A stretch of DNA of 64,000 nt from Citrobacter freundii (lineage in GTDB: Bacteria; Pseudomonadota; Gammaproteobacteria; Enterobacterales; Enterobacteriaceae), in NCBI RefSeq assembly GCF_011077955.1, contig NZ_JAALBX010000017.1, positions 1 through 64,000 of the forward strand, written 5' to 3'. The position numbers and the translations under genes were made by a program. Positions 1 to 10,893 of this stretch are shown here, piece after piece. The notes under the pieces are model-generated. The model had not been told where the DNA came from. It made no database searches and saw only the letters and a list, made by a program, of their open reading frames with translations. Position 1 is the first letter of the stretch. The number at the start of each line of letters is the position of its first letter.

Positions 1-62
1 TGCCGGCATCCCCGGAGGGAGCCTGCTGACCGGCCGGCCTGTTCGCCGTTGTTCCGTGTCAG

Positions 63-99
63 TGGTGGCGCATTATAGGGAGTAATCAGAATCTGACAA
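63..99 (-). promoter_or_regulatory. rRNA operon promoter P1 (probably rrnA)
   Basis: On the minus strand there is a -35 TTGTCA (99-94), a 16-bp spacer and a -10 TATAAT (77-72). They are followed by the GC-rich discriminator GCGCCACC and a predicted start A at 63, then CTGACACGG. This is the well-known rrn P1 core and discriminator, the element behind stringent control. AT-rich DNA just upstream (100-130) fits an UP element. hemG lies upstream, as for rrnA in E. coli. P2 and the 16S gene would lie beyond the left edge. Confidence 0.93.
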
Positions 100-148
100 G
101 TGTTAAATTCAAAAAACTTTCCGTTCGCTCAATTTCCAGGCGATGCGC

Positions 149-694
149 CTATTTTACATGCCTTTCGGTTGATAAACGTGCGATGTCGCCCGCAAAACTA
201 GCGACTTGTGCCCAGTCGGTATAGACCACTTCTTTAGATGTATCGGTTTCCCCACCCGTCATCTTCATAATCAGGCGGATCATCATTTTATCAAGCCAGC
301 CATAACGCGGATAACGGAGCGCCCCCGCAAACACCGCACTCATGTCGGGCCGCCAAGGAGATTGCATCAAGAACTTACGCGTGTAGTTATTGGTTTGCGG
401 CGTACGCTTCTCGGCTTTACGCGCCACCAGGTTTACCGAGAAGAAGGCGCTCGGCATCCCGTTCAGCGACTGAAAGTGTTTTTTAACAAAGGCGTTAAGG
501 GATGAATGGAAATGCCCGTAACGAATAGACGCGCCAATCACCACTGCCGAGTAGTTCTCCCAGACGATCTCTTCTGTGCGATGCAAATTCACCAGCTCAC
601 TTTCCATGCCCTGCTCTTTTAGCTGGGAACTAATAAAAGCGGCTATCTCACGAGTCTGCCCATCACGTGAGGAGAATAAGATTAAGGTTTTCAC
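149..694 (-). CDS. hemG: Menaquinone-dependent protoporphyrinogen IX oxidase HemG
   Basis: Oxidises protoporphyrinogen IX to protoporphyrin IX, the penultimate step of haem synthesis, passing electrons to quinones at the inner membrane. The protein has 181 residues, the same as E. coli HemG. It has a flavodoxin fold: the FMN phosphate loop SSRDGQT is at residues 8-14 and the family's extra basic loop with [10 protein letters not shown] is in the middle. It is the last gene of the pepQ-yigZ-trkH-hemG series, 12 bp after trkH, and an rrn promoter begins right behind it. The start is the only in-frame ATG at the conserved N-terminus MKTLILFSS. Confidence 0.96.
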   Translation of the reverse strand: MKTLILFSSRDGQTREIAAFISSQLKEQGMESELVNLHRTEEIVWENYSAVVIGASIRYGHFHSSLNAFVKKHFQSLNGMPSAFFSVNLVARKAEKRTPQTNNYTRKFLMQSPWRPDMSAVFAGALRYPRYGWLDKMMIRLIMKMTGGETDTSKEVVYTDWAQVASFAGDIARLSTERHVK

Positions 695-706
695 GATATG
701 CTCCAG

Positions 707-2158
707 TTATTCGCGCCAGAACGTTGGGGTGAAGAGCACCAGGAGAGTAAACACCTCAAGACGCCCAAACAACATGTTGGCTATCAAAATCCATTTAGCC
801 ACTGGGTTCATGTTGGCGAAATTATCTGCCACGACGCCAAGCCCGGGACCAAGGTTATTCAGCGTGGCGACGACCGAGGCAAAGGCGGAGAAATCATCGA
901 CGCCCGTCGCGATAATCGCCAGCATGCTGACTATAAATACCAACGCATACGCTGAGAAGAAGCCCCACACCGCTTCAAGGATGCGTTCGGGCAACGCCCG
1001 GTTGCCAAGTTTGATGCTATAGACCGCATTAGGATGCACCAGCCTTTTTAATTCGCGGTTGCCTTGCTTGAACAGTAAAAGAATACGGATAACTTTAAGC
1101 CCACCGCCTGTTGACCCGGCACAGCCGCCAATAAACGCGGAGCACAACAACAGAACCGGCAAAAATAAAGGCCACTTAGCAATACTGTCTGTCGTGAATC
1201 CCGCCGTCGTCGCCATCGATACGACCTGGAAAAAGGCCTGGTTAATCGTGGTGACCGCCGAGCTGTAGATATTATGGAACCACAGCACCAGCGTACAAAT
1301 CACCACCAGCGTAAACTGTACGCCGATAAACATACGGAATTCCGGATCGCGCCAGTACACCTTCAGATTGCGTCCACTCAACAATGAAAAGTGCAGGCCA
1401 TAGTTACAGCCGGATATTAATAAGAAGATGGCGATGATCGTGTTAATCGTCGGGCTGTCGAAATAGCCGATGCTGGCGTCATGCGTTGAAAACCCACCAA
1501 TCGCAATAGTGGCGAAGCTGTGCCCGATGGCGTCAAACGCAGGCATACCGGCAAACCAGAGCGCCAGCGCACAGGCCACCGTCAGCAATACATAGATGAG
1601 CCACAACGTTTTTGCCGTCTCAGCGATGCGAGGGCGCATTTTGTTATCTTTCAGCGGGCCGGGCATTTCGGCGCGATATAGCTGCATCCCCCCAACGCCA
1701 AGTATTGGCAGTATCGCCACGGCCAGGACGATGATCCCCATCCCGCCGAACCATTGCAGCATCTGTCGATAAAAGAGGATGGCATGCGGCAGTGAATCCA
1801 GCCCTACCAGCGTGGTCGCGCCTGTGGTGGTTAACCCGGAAAACGATTCGAAGAAGGCATCGGTAATCGTAAGGTTAGGCTGCTCAGAGAAGATAAACGG
1901 CAATGCCCCGACGCTACCCAGAACCGTCCAGAAAAGCACAACAATCAAAAAGCCTTCACGGGATTTCAACTCTTTCTTCTCGCGACGGTTTGGCCACCAC
2001 AGCAGTGAGCCAATCACCAGCGCAACAAAGAAGGTTTGCGTAAACGCACGACCAGCGCCATCACGGTAGAGCAACGCCACTAACCCTGGCAGGATCATGG
2101 TCCCTGAAAACAGAATCACCAGTAGCCCTACTATTCGGGTAATCGCGCGGAGTTGCAT
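707..2158 (-). CDS. trkH: Trk system potassium uptake protein TrkH
   Basis: Inner-membrane pore of the low-affinity Trk potassium uptake system, working with the cytosolic NAD-binding subunit TrkA encoded elsewhere. The 483-residue protein is full length. It shows the four pore loops of the Trk/Ktr/HKT superfamily with their glycines, for example TTTGATTLVG near residue 108, AIGGFSTHDAS near 220, MATTAGFTTDS near 315 and LNNLGPGLG near 435. There are about ten hydrophobic segments. The gene follows yigZ by 36 bp and precedes hemG by 12 bp, so it is probably cotranscribed with both. Confidence 0.96.
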   Translation of the reverse strand: MQLRAITRIVGLLVILFSGTMILPGLVALLYRDGAGRAFTQTFFVALVIGSLLWWPNRREKKELKSREGFLIVVLFWTVLGSVGALPFIFSEQPNLTITDAFFESFSGLTTTGATTLVGLDSLPHAILFYRQMLQWFGGMGIIVLAVAILPILGVGGMQLYRAEMPGPLKDNKMRPRIAETAKTLWLIYVLLTVACALALWFAGMPAFDAIGHSFATIAIGGFSTHDASIGYFDSPTINTIIAIFLLISGCNYGLHFSLLSGRNLKVYWRDPEFRMFIGVQFTLVVICTLVLWFHNIYSSAVTTINQAFFQVVSMATTAGFTTDSIAKWPLFLPVLLLCSAFIGGCAGSTGGGLKVIRILLLFKQGNRELKRLVHPNAVYSIKLGNRALPERILEAVWGFFSAYALVFIVSMLAIIATGVDDFSAFASVVATLNNLGPGLGVVADNFANMNPVAKWILIANMLFGRLEVFTLLVLFTPTFWRE

Positions 2159-2194
2159 TAGCTACTTCCTTAGAAGTCAAAAAAGAGGTGTGGA

Positions 2195-2809
2195 TTATTG
2201 TTCAACCGGTAACAAATGCAATGCACCGCGACTAAAATCCGTCAGCTTTGCTGAAAATTCCGGCAATTGTGAAGGTGCCAGCGCAATACGTAACTGCACC
2301 AAGGCCTGAAAATCACTGTGCACAATTAAACCGTCATACTGTTTAACTAACGCCTCGACCCCGGCTAACTGCGCATAATCACACTGCAAAGTATATTCAG
2401 TCAGGGGGACTTTGCGCAGCGTGGCAAGTTGCGTCAGCGCCTGCTGGACGCCGCCGCCATAGGCTTTCACCAGACCACCCGTGCCGAGTTTCACCCCGCC
2501 GTAATAACGGATCACCACAGCGGTTATCTCCCCAACACCGCTGCCCATTAACTGGGCAAGCATCGGTTTGCCCGCCGTGCCAGCAGGCTCGCCGTCATCC
2601 GAAAAGCCTAATTGTTGAGAATCATCCGGCGCGCCCGCCACCCATGCAAAACAGTGATGACGGGCGTCGGGATATTCCGCACGCATTTGCGCCACGAACG
2701 CTTTCGCCGCCTCCACGCCAGGCGTATGCGCAAGGCGGGTAATAAAGCGGCTCTTTTTGATTTCCTCAGTAAACGTGACCGACTGCGCCGGAATAAGCCA
2801 ACTTTCCAT
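2195..2809 (-). CDS. yigZ: IMPACT family protein YigZ
   Basis: 204-residue member of the YigZ/IMPACT family. The N-terminal IMPACT (UPF0029) domain covers about residues 10-125, with KKSRFITRLAHT, HHCFAWVAG, SDDGEPAGTAGKPML and the glycine-rich VIRYYGGVKLGTGGLVKAY. A C-terminal DUF1949 ferredoxin-like domain covers about 135-195. Eukaryotic IMPACT inhibits the eIF2 kinase GCN2. The bacterial function is not settled; ribosome or RNA binding has been suggested. The start ATG shares its A with the pepQ stop codon (TGATG), implying translational coupling to pepQ. Confidence 0.93.
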   Translation of the reverse strand: MESWLIPAQSVTFTEEIKKSRFITRLAHTPGVEAAKAFVAQMRAEYPDARHHCFAWVAGAPDDSQQLGFSDDGEPAGTAGKPMLAQLMGSGVGEITAVVIRYYGGVKLGTGGLVKAYGGGVQQALTQLATLRKVPLTEYTLQCDYAQLAGVEALVKQYDGLIVHSDFQALVQLRIALAPSQLPEFSAKLTDFSRGALHLLPVEQ

Positions 2810-4140
2810 CAGGCGAGTTTCAGATCCCGCGTCATGTTTTCAACACCGTGTTCGTGAATCACAACGTTATCTTCAATACGGATCCCGCCAAACGGCTTCA
2901 GCGCGTCAATTTTCTGCCAGTTGAAGTGTTTTGCATACTGGCCTTCACGCCACGGCGCCAGCAGTGATTCAATAAAGTAAATACCTGGCTCGATGGTCAA
3001 CACCATGCCCGGCTCAAGGATGCGGGTGCAACGCAGGTAAGGGTATTTCTCCGGCGCCGGAAGATGAGTGCCGCTGTTATCCTGCATAAAGCCCGCCACA
3101 TCGTGTACCTGCAGCCCCAACGGATGCCCAATCCCGTGCGGCATAAATGGTCCGGTGATGTCCATTTCTACCATCGCCTCTTCACTGATATCGGTGATGA
3201 TCTGATGGCGCTTCAGTAATTTCGCGATACGTTGATGGAATTGCACATGATATTCGGTATAACGCACGCCCGCTTTCATGGTGGCGATAAGCGCCAGTTG
3301 CTCTTCGTTAACGTCTTTAATGAGCTGCGCATAGTCGTTATCGCTATTCGCAGACCAGGTGCGGGTTAAGTCCGCGGCGTAACCGTTATATTCCGCGCCG
3401 GCATCCAGCAGGAAGCTGCGCATTTCAGACGGTGCGCGGTGATCGAGTTTGGTGTAATGCAGCACAGCGGCATGCTCGTTCAGCGCCACAATATTGCTGT
3501 AGGGCACATCCGTATCGCGATGACCCGTGGCGGTAAGATACGCCTGGTTGATATCAAACTCGCTCATGCCAGACAGGAACGCTTCTTCTGCGGCCTGGTG
3601 TCCGTTTACCGCCGTTTTCTGTGCCTCGCGCATACAGGCCAGTTCATAGTCGGTCTTGTAAGAGCGGTAATAATGCAGGTAATCGATGACGCCTTTCGGG
3701 TTGATATTGGCGGCGGAGATATCCATCTGCAACGCACGCTCCGGCACCGGGCCGATATACGCCATATTACCGCGGGCCGCCGGGAGTTGGCTTGCGATAC
3801 CGTCGGCTTTCGGCAGCGCAATAATGTCGATGTCTTCGGTCCAGAACGAGGTGGGCAACGGCTCAACGTTATGCCAGTAATCGACCGGCAGATAGAACCA
3901 CAATTTGGGCTTATTTACGCCGTCGACCAGCAGCCAACAGTTGGGTACCTGGGTTACCGGCACCCATGCTTTAAATTGCGGGTTCACTTTGAACGGATAC
4001 GGATGGTCATCAAGAAAGACATTAAACAGCTCACCGGAGTGGATCAGCAGCGCATCGAGTTGAAAACGAGATAGCACATCCCGCGTACGTTCCTGTAGCG
4101 TCGCCAGGTGATTTTTATAAAGTGTTGCCAGCGAATCCAT
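2809..4140 (-). CDS. pepQ: Xaa-Pro dipeptidase PepQ
   Basis: Proline dipeptidase of family M24 that hydrolyses dipeptides with C-terminal proline; related enzymes also attack organophosphate esters. It has 443 residues, matching E. coli. The pita-bread metal ligands are visible: two Asp in LLDAG and AADLTRTW, His in HGIGHPLG, Glu in TIEPGIYF and Glu in GIRIEDN. I start at the ATG at 4140 (MDSLATL), with AAGGA six bases upstream. A TTG two codons earlier is in frame but worse placed. It is first gene of pepQ-yigZ-trkH-hemG and divergent from fadBA. Confidence 0.95.
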   Translation of the reverse strand: MDSLATLYKNHLATLQERTRDVLSRFQLDALLIHSGELFNVFLDDHPYPFKVNPQFKAWVPVTQVPNCWLLVDGVNKPKLWFYLPVDYWHNVEPLPTSFWTEDIDIIALPKADGIASQLPAARGNMAYIGPVPERALQMDISAANINPKGVIDYLHYYRSYKTDYELACMREAQKTAVNGHQAAEEAFLSGMSEFDINQAYLTATGHRDTDVPYSNIVALNEHAAVLHYTKLDHRAPSEMRSFLLDAGAEYNGYAADLTRTWSANSDNDYAQLIKDVNEEQLALIATMKAGVRYTEYHVQFHQRIAKLLKRHQIITDISEEAMVEMDITGPFMPHGIGHPLGLQVHDVAGFMQDNSGTHLPAPEKYPYLRCTRILEPGMVLTIEPGIYFIESLLAPWREGQYAKHFNWQKIDALKPFGGIRIEDNVVIHEHGVENMTRDLKLA

Positions 4141-4240
4141 AATCAATCCTTCTTCTTATTCAACAATAAATTCTGGCATCTTAGCACACCGATTCAGCAC
4201 CGCAGCGATTTCGCCCATCCGTGATCCCCTTTGCAAATTT

Positions 4241-4269
4241 TTAAAGACTCATTTGCATTTCATTAACAT
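4241..4269 (+). promoter_or_regulatory. Predicted fadBA promoter
   Basis: A weak sigma-70 match: -35 TTAAAG (4241-4246), a 17-bp spacer and -10 TAACAT (4264-4269), predicting a start near 4277-4281. That start places the FadR operator a few bases downstream, as known for E. coli fadBA. The assignment is an inference from spacing and operator position. Confidence 0.5.
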
Positions 4270-4288
4270 CAATCCCACACTCCGACTC

Positions 4289-4305
4289 ATCTGGTACGAC
4301 CAGAT
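4289..4305 (+). promoter_or_regulatory. FadR operator of fadBA
   Basis: A 17-bp inverted repeat, ATCTGGTACGACCAGAT, matching the FadR operator of E. coli fadBA as I remember it. FadR represses here until long-chain acyl-CoA binds it. The site lies 27 bp before the fadB start codon, within the predicted 5' untranslated region. Confidence 0.92.
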
Positions 4306-4331
4306 CCCCATGCTGGATTCAGGAGACTGAC

Positions 4332-6521
4332 ATGCTCTACAAAGGCGACACCCTGTACGTTAACTGGCTGGAAGATGGCATCGCCGAACTGGTGTTCGAT
4401 GCCCCCGGCTCAGTAAACAAACTCGATACCGCGACGGTTGCAAGCCTCGGCCACGCGCTGGATGTATTAGAAAAACAAAGCGAGCTCAAAGGGCTACTGC
4501 TGCGATCGGAAAAAGCAGCCTTCATCGTTGGCGCGGATATCACCGAATTCCTTTCTTTGTTCCTGGTGCCTCAGGAACAACTCAGCCAGTGGCTGCATTT
4601 TGCTAATAGCGTCTTTAATCGGCTGGAAGATTTGCCGGTTCCGACCATTTCCGCTGTCAATGGCTATGCGTTAGGTGGCGGCTGCGAATGCGTGTTAGCA
4701 ACCGATTACCGTCTTGCCACGCCGGATCTACGCATCGGCCTGCCGGAAACCAAACTGGGGATCATGCCGGGATTCGGCGGCTCGGTACGTTTGCCGCGTC
4801 TGCTGGGCGCGGACAGTGCCCTTGAAATTATCGCCGCGGGTAAAGATGTAAGCGCCGAACAAGCGCTGCGCGTCGGTCTGGTGGACGGTATCGTCAAACC
4901 TGAGAAGCTGGTTGATGGCGCGTTAAGCGTATTACGTCAGGCGATTAAGGGCGACTTAGACTGGAAAGCGAAGCGCGCGCCGAAACTTGAACCGCTGCAC
5001 TTAAGCAAAATCGAAGCTACCATGAGCTTCACTATCGCCAAAGGGATGGTGATGCAAACGGCCGGGAAACACTATCCTGCGCCGATCACGGCGGTAAAAA
5101 CTATCGAAGCTGCCGCCACTCTGGGTCGTGAAGAGGCGCTGAAGTTAGAAAATCAAAGCTTTGTTCCCCTGGCGCACACGCCGCAGGCACGCGCTCTGGT
5201 GGGCATTTTCCTCAACGATCAATATGTAAAATCGCTGGCTAAAAAACAGTCCAATTCCGTTGAGACGCCAAAACAAGCGGCGGTACTGGGCGCCGGGATT
5301 ATGGGCGGCGGTATCGCTTATCAGTCCGCATGGAAAGGCGTGCCGGTCATCATGAAGGATATTAACGATAAATCGTTAACCCTTGGCATGACCGAAGCGG
5401 CCAAACTGCTGAATAAACAGCTTGAGCGCGGCAAGATCAATGGTCTGAAAATGGCTGGCGTGATTTCTACCATCCACCCGACGCTGGATTATGCCGGATT
5501 CGATCGCGTAGACGTGGTGGTCGAAGCGGTTGTAGAAAACCCGAAAGTCAAAAAAGCGGTACTGGCGGAGACCGAAGATAAAATTCGCCCGGATACCGTG
5601 CTCGCATCCAATACGTCAACTATTCCCATTAGCGAATTAGCGGGTGCCTTAAAGCGCCCGGAAAACTTCTGCGGGATGCACTTTTTCAACCCGGTGCACC
5701 GTATGCCGCTGGTTGAAGTGATTCGCGGCGAGAAAACGTCTGATGCGACCATCGCCAAAGTTGTGGCATGGGCCAGTAAAATGGGCAAAACCCCGATTGT
5801 GGTTAACGACTGCCCGGGCTTTTTCGTCAACCGTGTGCTGTTCCCTTATTTTGCGGGTTTCAGCCAGTTGCTGCGCGACGGCGCCGACTTCCGTCAAATT
5901 GATAAAGTGATGGAAAAACAGTTTGGCTGGCCGATGGGCCCGGCATACTTACTGGACGTCGTCGGTATTGATACGGCGCACCATGCCCAGGCGGTAATGG
6001 CAGCGGGCTTCCCGCAGCGGATGGCGAAAGATTATCGCGACGCGATTGATGCGCTGTTTGAAGCAGGTCGTTACGGTCAGAAAAATGGTCTTGGATTCTG
6101 GCGTTATAAAGAAGACAGCAAAGGCAAGCCGCGTAAAGAGCTGGATGACAGCGTGGAAAGCCTGCTGGCAGACGTCAGCCAACCGAAGCGTGAGTTCAGC
6201 GATGAAGAGATTGTTGCCCGCATGATGATCCCGATGGTCAACGAAGTGGTGCGCTGCCTGGAAGAAGGCATTATCGCAAGCCCCGCAGAAGCAGATATGG
6301 CGTTGGTGTACGGGCTTGGCTTCCCTCCGTTCCACGGTGGCGCATTCCGCTGGCTGGATACGCTTGGTAGCGCCAAATATCTGGATATGGCTCAGCAATA
6401 TCAGCACCTCGGTCCGTTGTATGCGGTGCCGGACGGTTTACGCGCTAAAGCGCGTCTTAACGAACCGTATTATCCCCCGGTTGAACCCGCTCGCCCGGTT
6501 GGCGATTTGAAAACGGCTTAA
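4332..6521 (+). CDS. fadB: Fatty acid oxidation complex subunit alpha FadB
   Basis: Multifunctional beta-oxidation enzyme: enoyl-CoA hydratase, L-3-hydroxyacyl-CoA dehydrogenase and isomerase/epimerase activities, acting in an alpha2beta2 complex with FadA. It has 729 residues, as in E. coli. The N-terminal crotonase domain (about 1-190) has the oxyanion-hole region YALGGGCEC and the catalytic Glu in LPETKLG. The dehydrogenase domain (about 311-715) has the NAD loop [13 protein letters not shown] near 316-328 and the catalytic His in [13 protein letters not shown] near 450. AGGAG ends 7 bases before the ATG. It is cotranscribed with fadA 10 bp downstream and controlled by FadR. Confidence 0.98.
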   Translation: MLYKGDTLYVNWLEDGIAELVFDAPGSVNKLDTATVASLGHALDVLEKQSELKGLLLRSEKAAFIVGADITEFLSLFLVPQEQLSQWLHFANSVFNRLEDLPVPTISAVNGYALGGGCECVLATDYRLATPDLRIGLPETKLGIMPGFGGSVRLPRLLGADSALEIIAAGKDVSAEQALRVGLVDGIVKPEKLVDGALSVLRQAIKGDLDWKAKRAPKLEPLHLSKIEATMSFTIAKGMVMQTAGKHYPAPITAVKTIEAAATLGREEALKLENQSFVPLAHTPQARALVGIFLNDQYVKSLAKKQSNSVETPKQAAVLGAGIMGGGIAYQSAWKGVPVIMKDINDKSLTLGMTEAAKLLNKQLERGKINGLKMAGVISTIHPTLDYAGFDRVDVVVEAVVENPKVKKAVLAETEDKIRPDTVLASNTSTIPISELAGALKRPENFCGMHFFNPVHRMPLVEVIRGEKTSDATIAKVVAWASKMGKTPIVVNDCPGFFVNRVLFPYFAGFSQLLRDGADFRQIDKVMEKQFGWPMGPAYLLDVVGIDTAHHAQAVMAAGFPQRMAKDYRDAIDALFEAGRYGQKNGLGFWRYKEDSKGKPRKELDDSVESLLADVSQPKREFSDEEIVARMMIPMVNEVVRCLEEGIIASPAEADMALVYGLGFPPFHGGAFRWLDTLGSAKYLDMAQQYQHLGPLYAVPDGLRAKARLNEPYYPPVEPARPVGDLKTA

Positions 6522-6528
6522 GGAGTGA

Positions 6529-7695
<1,167 letters not shown>

Positions 7696-7705
7696 GGTAA
7701 GACAA

Positions 7706-7732
7706 CGCCGCGGCAGAAAGTGAGCCGCGGCG
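7706..7732 (+). terminator. Hairpin just after fadA
   Basis: A perfect 9-bp stem, CGCCGCGGC (7706-7714) with GCCGCGGCG (7724-7732), with a 9-nt loop, 10 bp after the fadA stop. No real U-tract follows, so it may stabilise the 3' end of the fadBA message rather than terminate it. Confidence 0.6.
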
Positions 7733-7740
7733 GTTAATCA

Positions 7741-7908
7741 ATCTCAACGCCATGGGCGATGTAGCACACCGGCAAGGGAAGTAATCCTGAACGACTTAGT
7801 TAAACAAGCGCTTCAGGTTAACCCGCGCCGCCCATGCTGCTACGGCGCCAGTGGTAAAGACAGAAGGTTTAGTTGCCGTTCTTCCCGCCTGTCAGGGGCG
7901 GGTTTTTT
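7741..7908 (+). ncRNA. Structured RNA element between fadA and fre (candidate sRNA or 3' UTR)
   Basis: The gap between convergent fadA and fre folds as a nested hairpin on the plus strand: CATGGGCG (7751-7758) with CGCCCATG (7829-7836); GGG (7776-7778) with CCC (7822-7824); CCTGAA (7786-7791) with TTCAGG (7812-7817); CTT (7795-7797) with AAG (7806-7808). In addition, GTAGCA (7761-7766), inside the outer loop, can pair with TGCTAC (7838-7843), just outside it, giving an H-type pseudoknot. A strong intrinsic terminator closes the segment at 7884-7908. I see no open reading frame worth calling. It could be the end of the fadBA message, a processed 3' UTR sRNA, or an independent RNA. I do not recognise the family. 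Confidence 0.45.
7884..7908 (+). terminator. Intrinsic terminator of the fadBA strand
   Basis: Stem CCCGCC (7884-7889) with GGCGGG (7897-7902), followed by six T (7903-7908) on the plus strand. The opposite strand has no U-tract, so it serves fadBA or an RNA in the fadA-fre gap. Confidence 0.85.
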
Positions 7909-7946
7909 ATGGCAAAGCGCTATCACGCTCAACAACGCTTCTCCCG

Positions 7947-8648
7947 TTAAATAAACGAAAACGCGTCACCAAACATTCGGTCTTCACGCGCGCCCCGCTC
8001 ATTACAGAACAGGTCACGAGCGATTTTCGCCATTTCGAAACGCCCGGCGATATAGATGTCATGCTCGCTCAGCGTACCGAAATCTTGCATAACCGCAGTC
8101 AATACCGTTCCGCTGCGCCCACGCCAGCCCTCTTCAGGCTGTTCCACGACCGGCACGACGCGAAGATTCGGGTGCGTTACCGACAGCGCTTCCAGCTCGG
8201 CTAAATCATAGAGATGTTTTTCTTCACGACCGCCCCAGTAAATAGCGATGTCACGCGAAGGATTACGCGCCAGGGCGGTAAACAAAATAGAACGCACATA
8301 CGAGAACCCTGTCCCCCCCGCGATCAAAATCAGCGGGCGGTCCTCTTCGTCACGCAGCCAGGCGTCGCCGTGCGGAATATCGATAACGATTTCACGGTCT
8401 TTGAGGATCCTGTCCATCACCGCCATGGCGTAGAGATTAAGCTCCGACGCGCCAATGTGCAGTTCGATAAATCCCTGCTCATCCGGGGTTGATGCCATCG
8501 AGAACGGGCGTTTGTCACGCTCGTCCATTACTACCATCAAGTACTGGCCTGCGCGAAAAGAAAAAGGTGAGTCGGGTACTAAACGAACGCGGTACACGGT
8601 TTCTGTGATCGCGTCCACCGAGGTCACTTTACAGCTAATGGTTGTCAT
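7947..8648 (-). CDS. fre: NAD(P)H-flavin reductase Fre
   Basis: Soluble oxidoreductase that reduces free riboflavin, FMN or FAD with NAD(P)H, supplying reduced flavin for ferric iron and ribonucleotide reductase activation. It has 233 residues when started at the ATG at 8648 ([10 protein letters not shown]), with GAGGG six bases upstream; a longer reading from 8669 lacks support. The ferredoxin-reductase-like flavin motif RPFSMAS is near residue 46 and the nucleotide-binding [11 protein letters not shown] is near 110. The gene follows ubiD by 45 bp on the same strand and is convergent with fadBA. Confidence 0.96.
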   Translation of the reverse strand: MTTISCKVTSVDAITETVYRVRLVPDSPFSFRAGQYLMVVMDERDKRPFSMASTPDEQGFIELHIGASELNLYAMAVMDRILKDREIVIDIPHGDAWLRDEEDRPLILIAGGTGFSYVRSILFTALARNPSRDIAIYWGGREEKHLYDLAELEALSVTHPNLRVVPVVEQPEEGWRGRSGTVLTAVMQDFGTLSEHDIYIAGRFEMAKIARDLFCNERGAREDRMFGDAFSFI

Positions 8649-8693
8649 GCGTTCCCTCTGTCGGGTCAATATTGCAAAACCGCAACGGTTGCG

Positions 8694-10178
8694 TCAGGCG
8701 CTTTTACCGTCATTAAAAATGGCCAGTTGATCCCAGATAGCATCGATACGCTCGATCACCGCCGGATCTTTTTTTATCGGACGACCCCACTCACGTTGGG
8801 TTTCGCCGGGCCATTTGTTGGTGGCATCCAGTCCCATTTTTGATCCCAAACCGGAAACCGGCGAGGCAAAGTCCAGATAATCGATTGGCGTGTTTTCTAC
8901 CAGAACCGTATCACGCGCCGGATCCATACGGGTGGTGATGGCCCAGATTACATCGTTCCAGTCACGCGCATTGACATCATCATCACAGACGATGACAAAC
9001 TTGGTGTACATAAACTGCCGCAGGAATGACCATACGCCCATCATCACACGTTTCGCATGCCCGGCGTATTGCTTCTTAATGGTTACTACCGCAAGGCGAT
9101 AGGAGCACCCTTCCGGCGGCAGATAAAAATCGACAATTTCCGGAAATTGCTTTTGTAAAATCGGCACGAACACTTCATTTAGCGCCACGCCCAACACGGC
9201 CGGTTCATCAGGCGGACGACCGGTATAAGTGGAGTGATAAATGGCGTCTTCGCGCTGCGTTATATGGGTCACCGTGAATACCGGGAAGTTATCCACTTCA
9301 TTGTAGTAACCGGTATGATCGCCGTATGGCCCTTCCGGCGCCATCTCACCTTGTTCGATATACCCTTCCAGCACAATTTCCGCACTGGCAGGCACTTCAA
9401 GATCGTTAGAAATGCACTTTACGACTTCGGTTTTCGTGCCACGCAGTAAACCGGCAAACGCATATTCTGAGAGCGTATCCGGTACCGGCGTCACTGCGCC
9501 CAGTATAGTCGCCGGATCGGCGCCCAGCGCAACCGCAACCGGAAAACGTTCACCAGGATGCGCCGCGCACCACTCCTGGAAATCCAGCGCGCCGCCACGA
9601 TGGGAAAGCCAACGCATGATCAGTTTATTTTTACCGATGAGCTGCTGGCGATAGATACCCAGATTCTGGCGCTCTTTGTGCGGGCCGCGTGTCACAGTCA
9701 GCCCCCACGTAATTAACGGCGCGGCATCTTCGGGCCAACACTGCATAATCGGAATACGTGTTAAATCGACCTGGTCGCCCTCAAATACTTTTTGCTGACA
9801 GGGCGCTCCGCGCAGCCGCTTCGTTGGCATATTCAGCACTTGTTTAAACTGCGGCAATTTATCAAACAGATCGCGAAATCCGCGCGGCGGCTCAGGTTCT
9901 TTCAAAAACGCCAGTAACTTGCCCACTTCACGCAATGCCGTCACGTCTTCCTGACCCATACCCATAGCCACGCGCTTGGGTGTGCCAAATAAATTGCACA
10001 GCACCGGCATGTCATAGCCTTTTGGATTTTCGAACAGCAGCGCCGGGCCGCCGGCTCGCAAGGTCCGGTCGGCAATTTCGGTCATCTCAAGATACGGATC
10101 GACAGCCAGAGTGATGCGTTTAAGCTCGCCTCGAAGCTCCAGTAGCGAAAGAAAGTCGCGCAGATCGTGATATTTCAT
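8694..10178 (-). CDS. ubiD: 3-octaprenyl-4-hydroxybenzoate decarboxylase UbiD
   Basis: Prenylated-FMN-dependent decarboxylase of ubiquinone synthesis, using cofactor made by UbiX encoded elsewhere. It has 494 residues: family motifs such as [34 protein letters not shown] and the [10 protein letters not shown] region are intact. The start is ATG at 10178 (MKYHDLRDF). E. coli has a start three codons longer (MDAM) that is not available here. It is divergent from rfaH across 181 bp and followed by fre. Confidence 0.96.
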   Translation of the reverse strand: MKYHDLRDFLSLLELRGELKRITLAVDPYLEMTEIADRTLRAGGPALLFENPKGYDMPVLCNLFGTPKRVAMGMGQEDVTALREVGKLLAFLKEPEPPRGFRDLFDKLPQFKQVLNMPTKRLRGAPCQQKVFEGDQVDLTRIPIMQCWPEDAAPLITWGLTVTRGPHKERQNLGIYRQQLIGKNKLIMRWLSHRGGALDFQEWCAAHPGERFPVAVALGADPATILGAVTPVPDTLSEYAFAGLLRGTKTEVVKCISNDLEVPASAEIVLEGYIEQGEMAPEGPYGDHTGYYNEVDNFPVFTVTHITQREDAIYHSTYTGRPPDEPAVLGVALNEVFVPILQKQFPEIVDFYLPPEGCSYRLAVVTIKKQYAGHAKRVMMGVWSFLRQFMYTKFVIVCDDDVNARDWNDVIWAITTRMDPARDTVLVENTPIDYLDFASPVSGLGSKMGLDATNKWPGETQREWGRPIKKDPAVIERIDAIWDQLAIFNDGKSA

Positions 10179-10289
10179 GCAGTTATATATGCCTTTCTGG
10201 TTAGCGCATTATTATACGGTGTTCGTCGCAGGCATGCTGTAATTTTGTTAAATTAGCGTGAACTGATACGGCAACACCGGCTGATTCGT

Positions 10290-10295
10290 TATAAT
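10290..10295 (+). promoter_or_regulatory. Candidate -10 element for rfaH
   Basis: A perfect TATAAT (10290-10295) lies 64 bp before the rfaH start codon. I find no good -35 at normal spacing. On the opposite strand TATAAT at 10216-10211 is a matching candidate for ubiD, 32 bp before its start. Confidence 0.4.
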
Positions 10296-10359
10296 CGTTT
10301 TAGCTATCTAAAGGGAGTTTTGATATCCTTTTGCGCCTGATTATCGAAGAAGAGTATTT

Positions 10360-10848
10360 ATGCAATCCTGGTATTTACTGTACTGCAAAAGAGGACAGCT
10401 CCAGCGTGCACAGGAGCATCTGGAACGTCAGGCTGTCACCTGTCTTACACCGATGATCACGTTGGAAAAAATAGTACGCGGAAAACGCACCACGGTGTGC
10501 GAGCCGCTGTTTCCAAACTATCTGTTTATTGAATTCGATCCGGAAGTTATTCATACCACAACTATTAACGCTACGCGCGGCGTCAGCCATTTTGTGCGTT
10601 TTGGCGCTCAACCGGCTACGGTCCCTGCGACTGTTATCGATCAGTTGATTCAGTATCAACATGAAGAAATAACCGATCCAGGAACACCGTATCCAGGCGA
10701 CACAGTGGTGATTACTCAAGGGGCGTTTAAGGGGCTTAGCGCGATTTTCACCGAGCCGGATGGCGAAGCGCGCTCAATGCTATTGTTGAATTTACTTAAT
10801 CAACATGTGCTGCAAAGCGTTAAAAATACCGAATTTCGCAAAAACTGA
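10360..10848 (+). CDS. rfaH: Transcription antitermination factor RfaH
   Basis: Specialised NusG paralogue that binds RNA polymerase at ops elements and reduces pausing and Rho termination in long LPS, capsule and conjugation operons, also recruiting ribosomes. It has 162 residues. The NGN domain (about 1-100) carries [21 protein letters not shown] and [12 protein letters not shown]. The linker and C-terminal domain (about 112-162) switch between alpha-hairpin and KOW beta-barrel. The C-terminal segment [15 protein letters not shown] differs from the E. coli version. The -10 element lies at 10290. A symmetrical hairpin follows the stop. Confidence 0.97.
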   Translation: MQSWYLLYCKRGQLQRAQEHLERQAVTCLTPMITLEKIVRGKRTTVCEPLFPNYLFIEFDPEVIHTTTINATRGVSHFVRFGAQPATVPATVIDQLIQYQHEEITDPGTPYPGDTVVITQGAFKGLSAIFTEPDGEARSMLLLNLLNQHVLQSVKNTEFRKN

Positions 10849-10858
10849 TCCCGCTGGT

Positions 10859-10884
10859 AAGGCTCGCACTACCGTGCGAGCCTT
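10859..10884. terminator. Bidirectional hairpin between rfaH and the glycine-zipper gene
   Basis: An 11-bp perfect stem, AAGGCTCGCAC (10859-10869) with GTGCGAGCCTT (10874-10884), and a TACC loop. It lies between two convergent stop codons. U-tracts are poor on both sides, so termination strength is uncertain. Confidence 0.75.
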
Positions 10885-10893
10885 AAAGAATCA

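Noticed and set aside
3439-4074. 211-codon plus-strand frame opposite pepQ
   Set aside because: pepQ is full length with all metal ligands on the other strand, so this is a shadow frame.
7724-7743. The fadA-proximal hairpin as a true intrinsic terminator
   Set aside because: It lacks a U-tract; the downstream hairpin at 7884-7908 with six T is a much better terminator.
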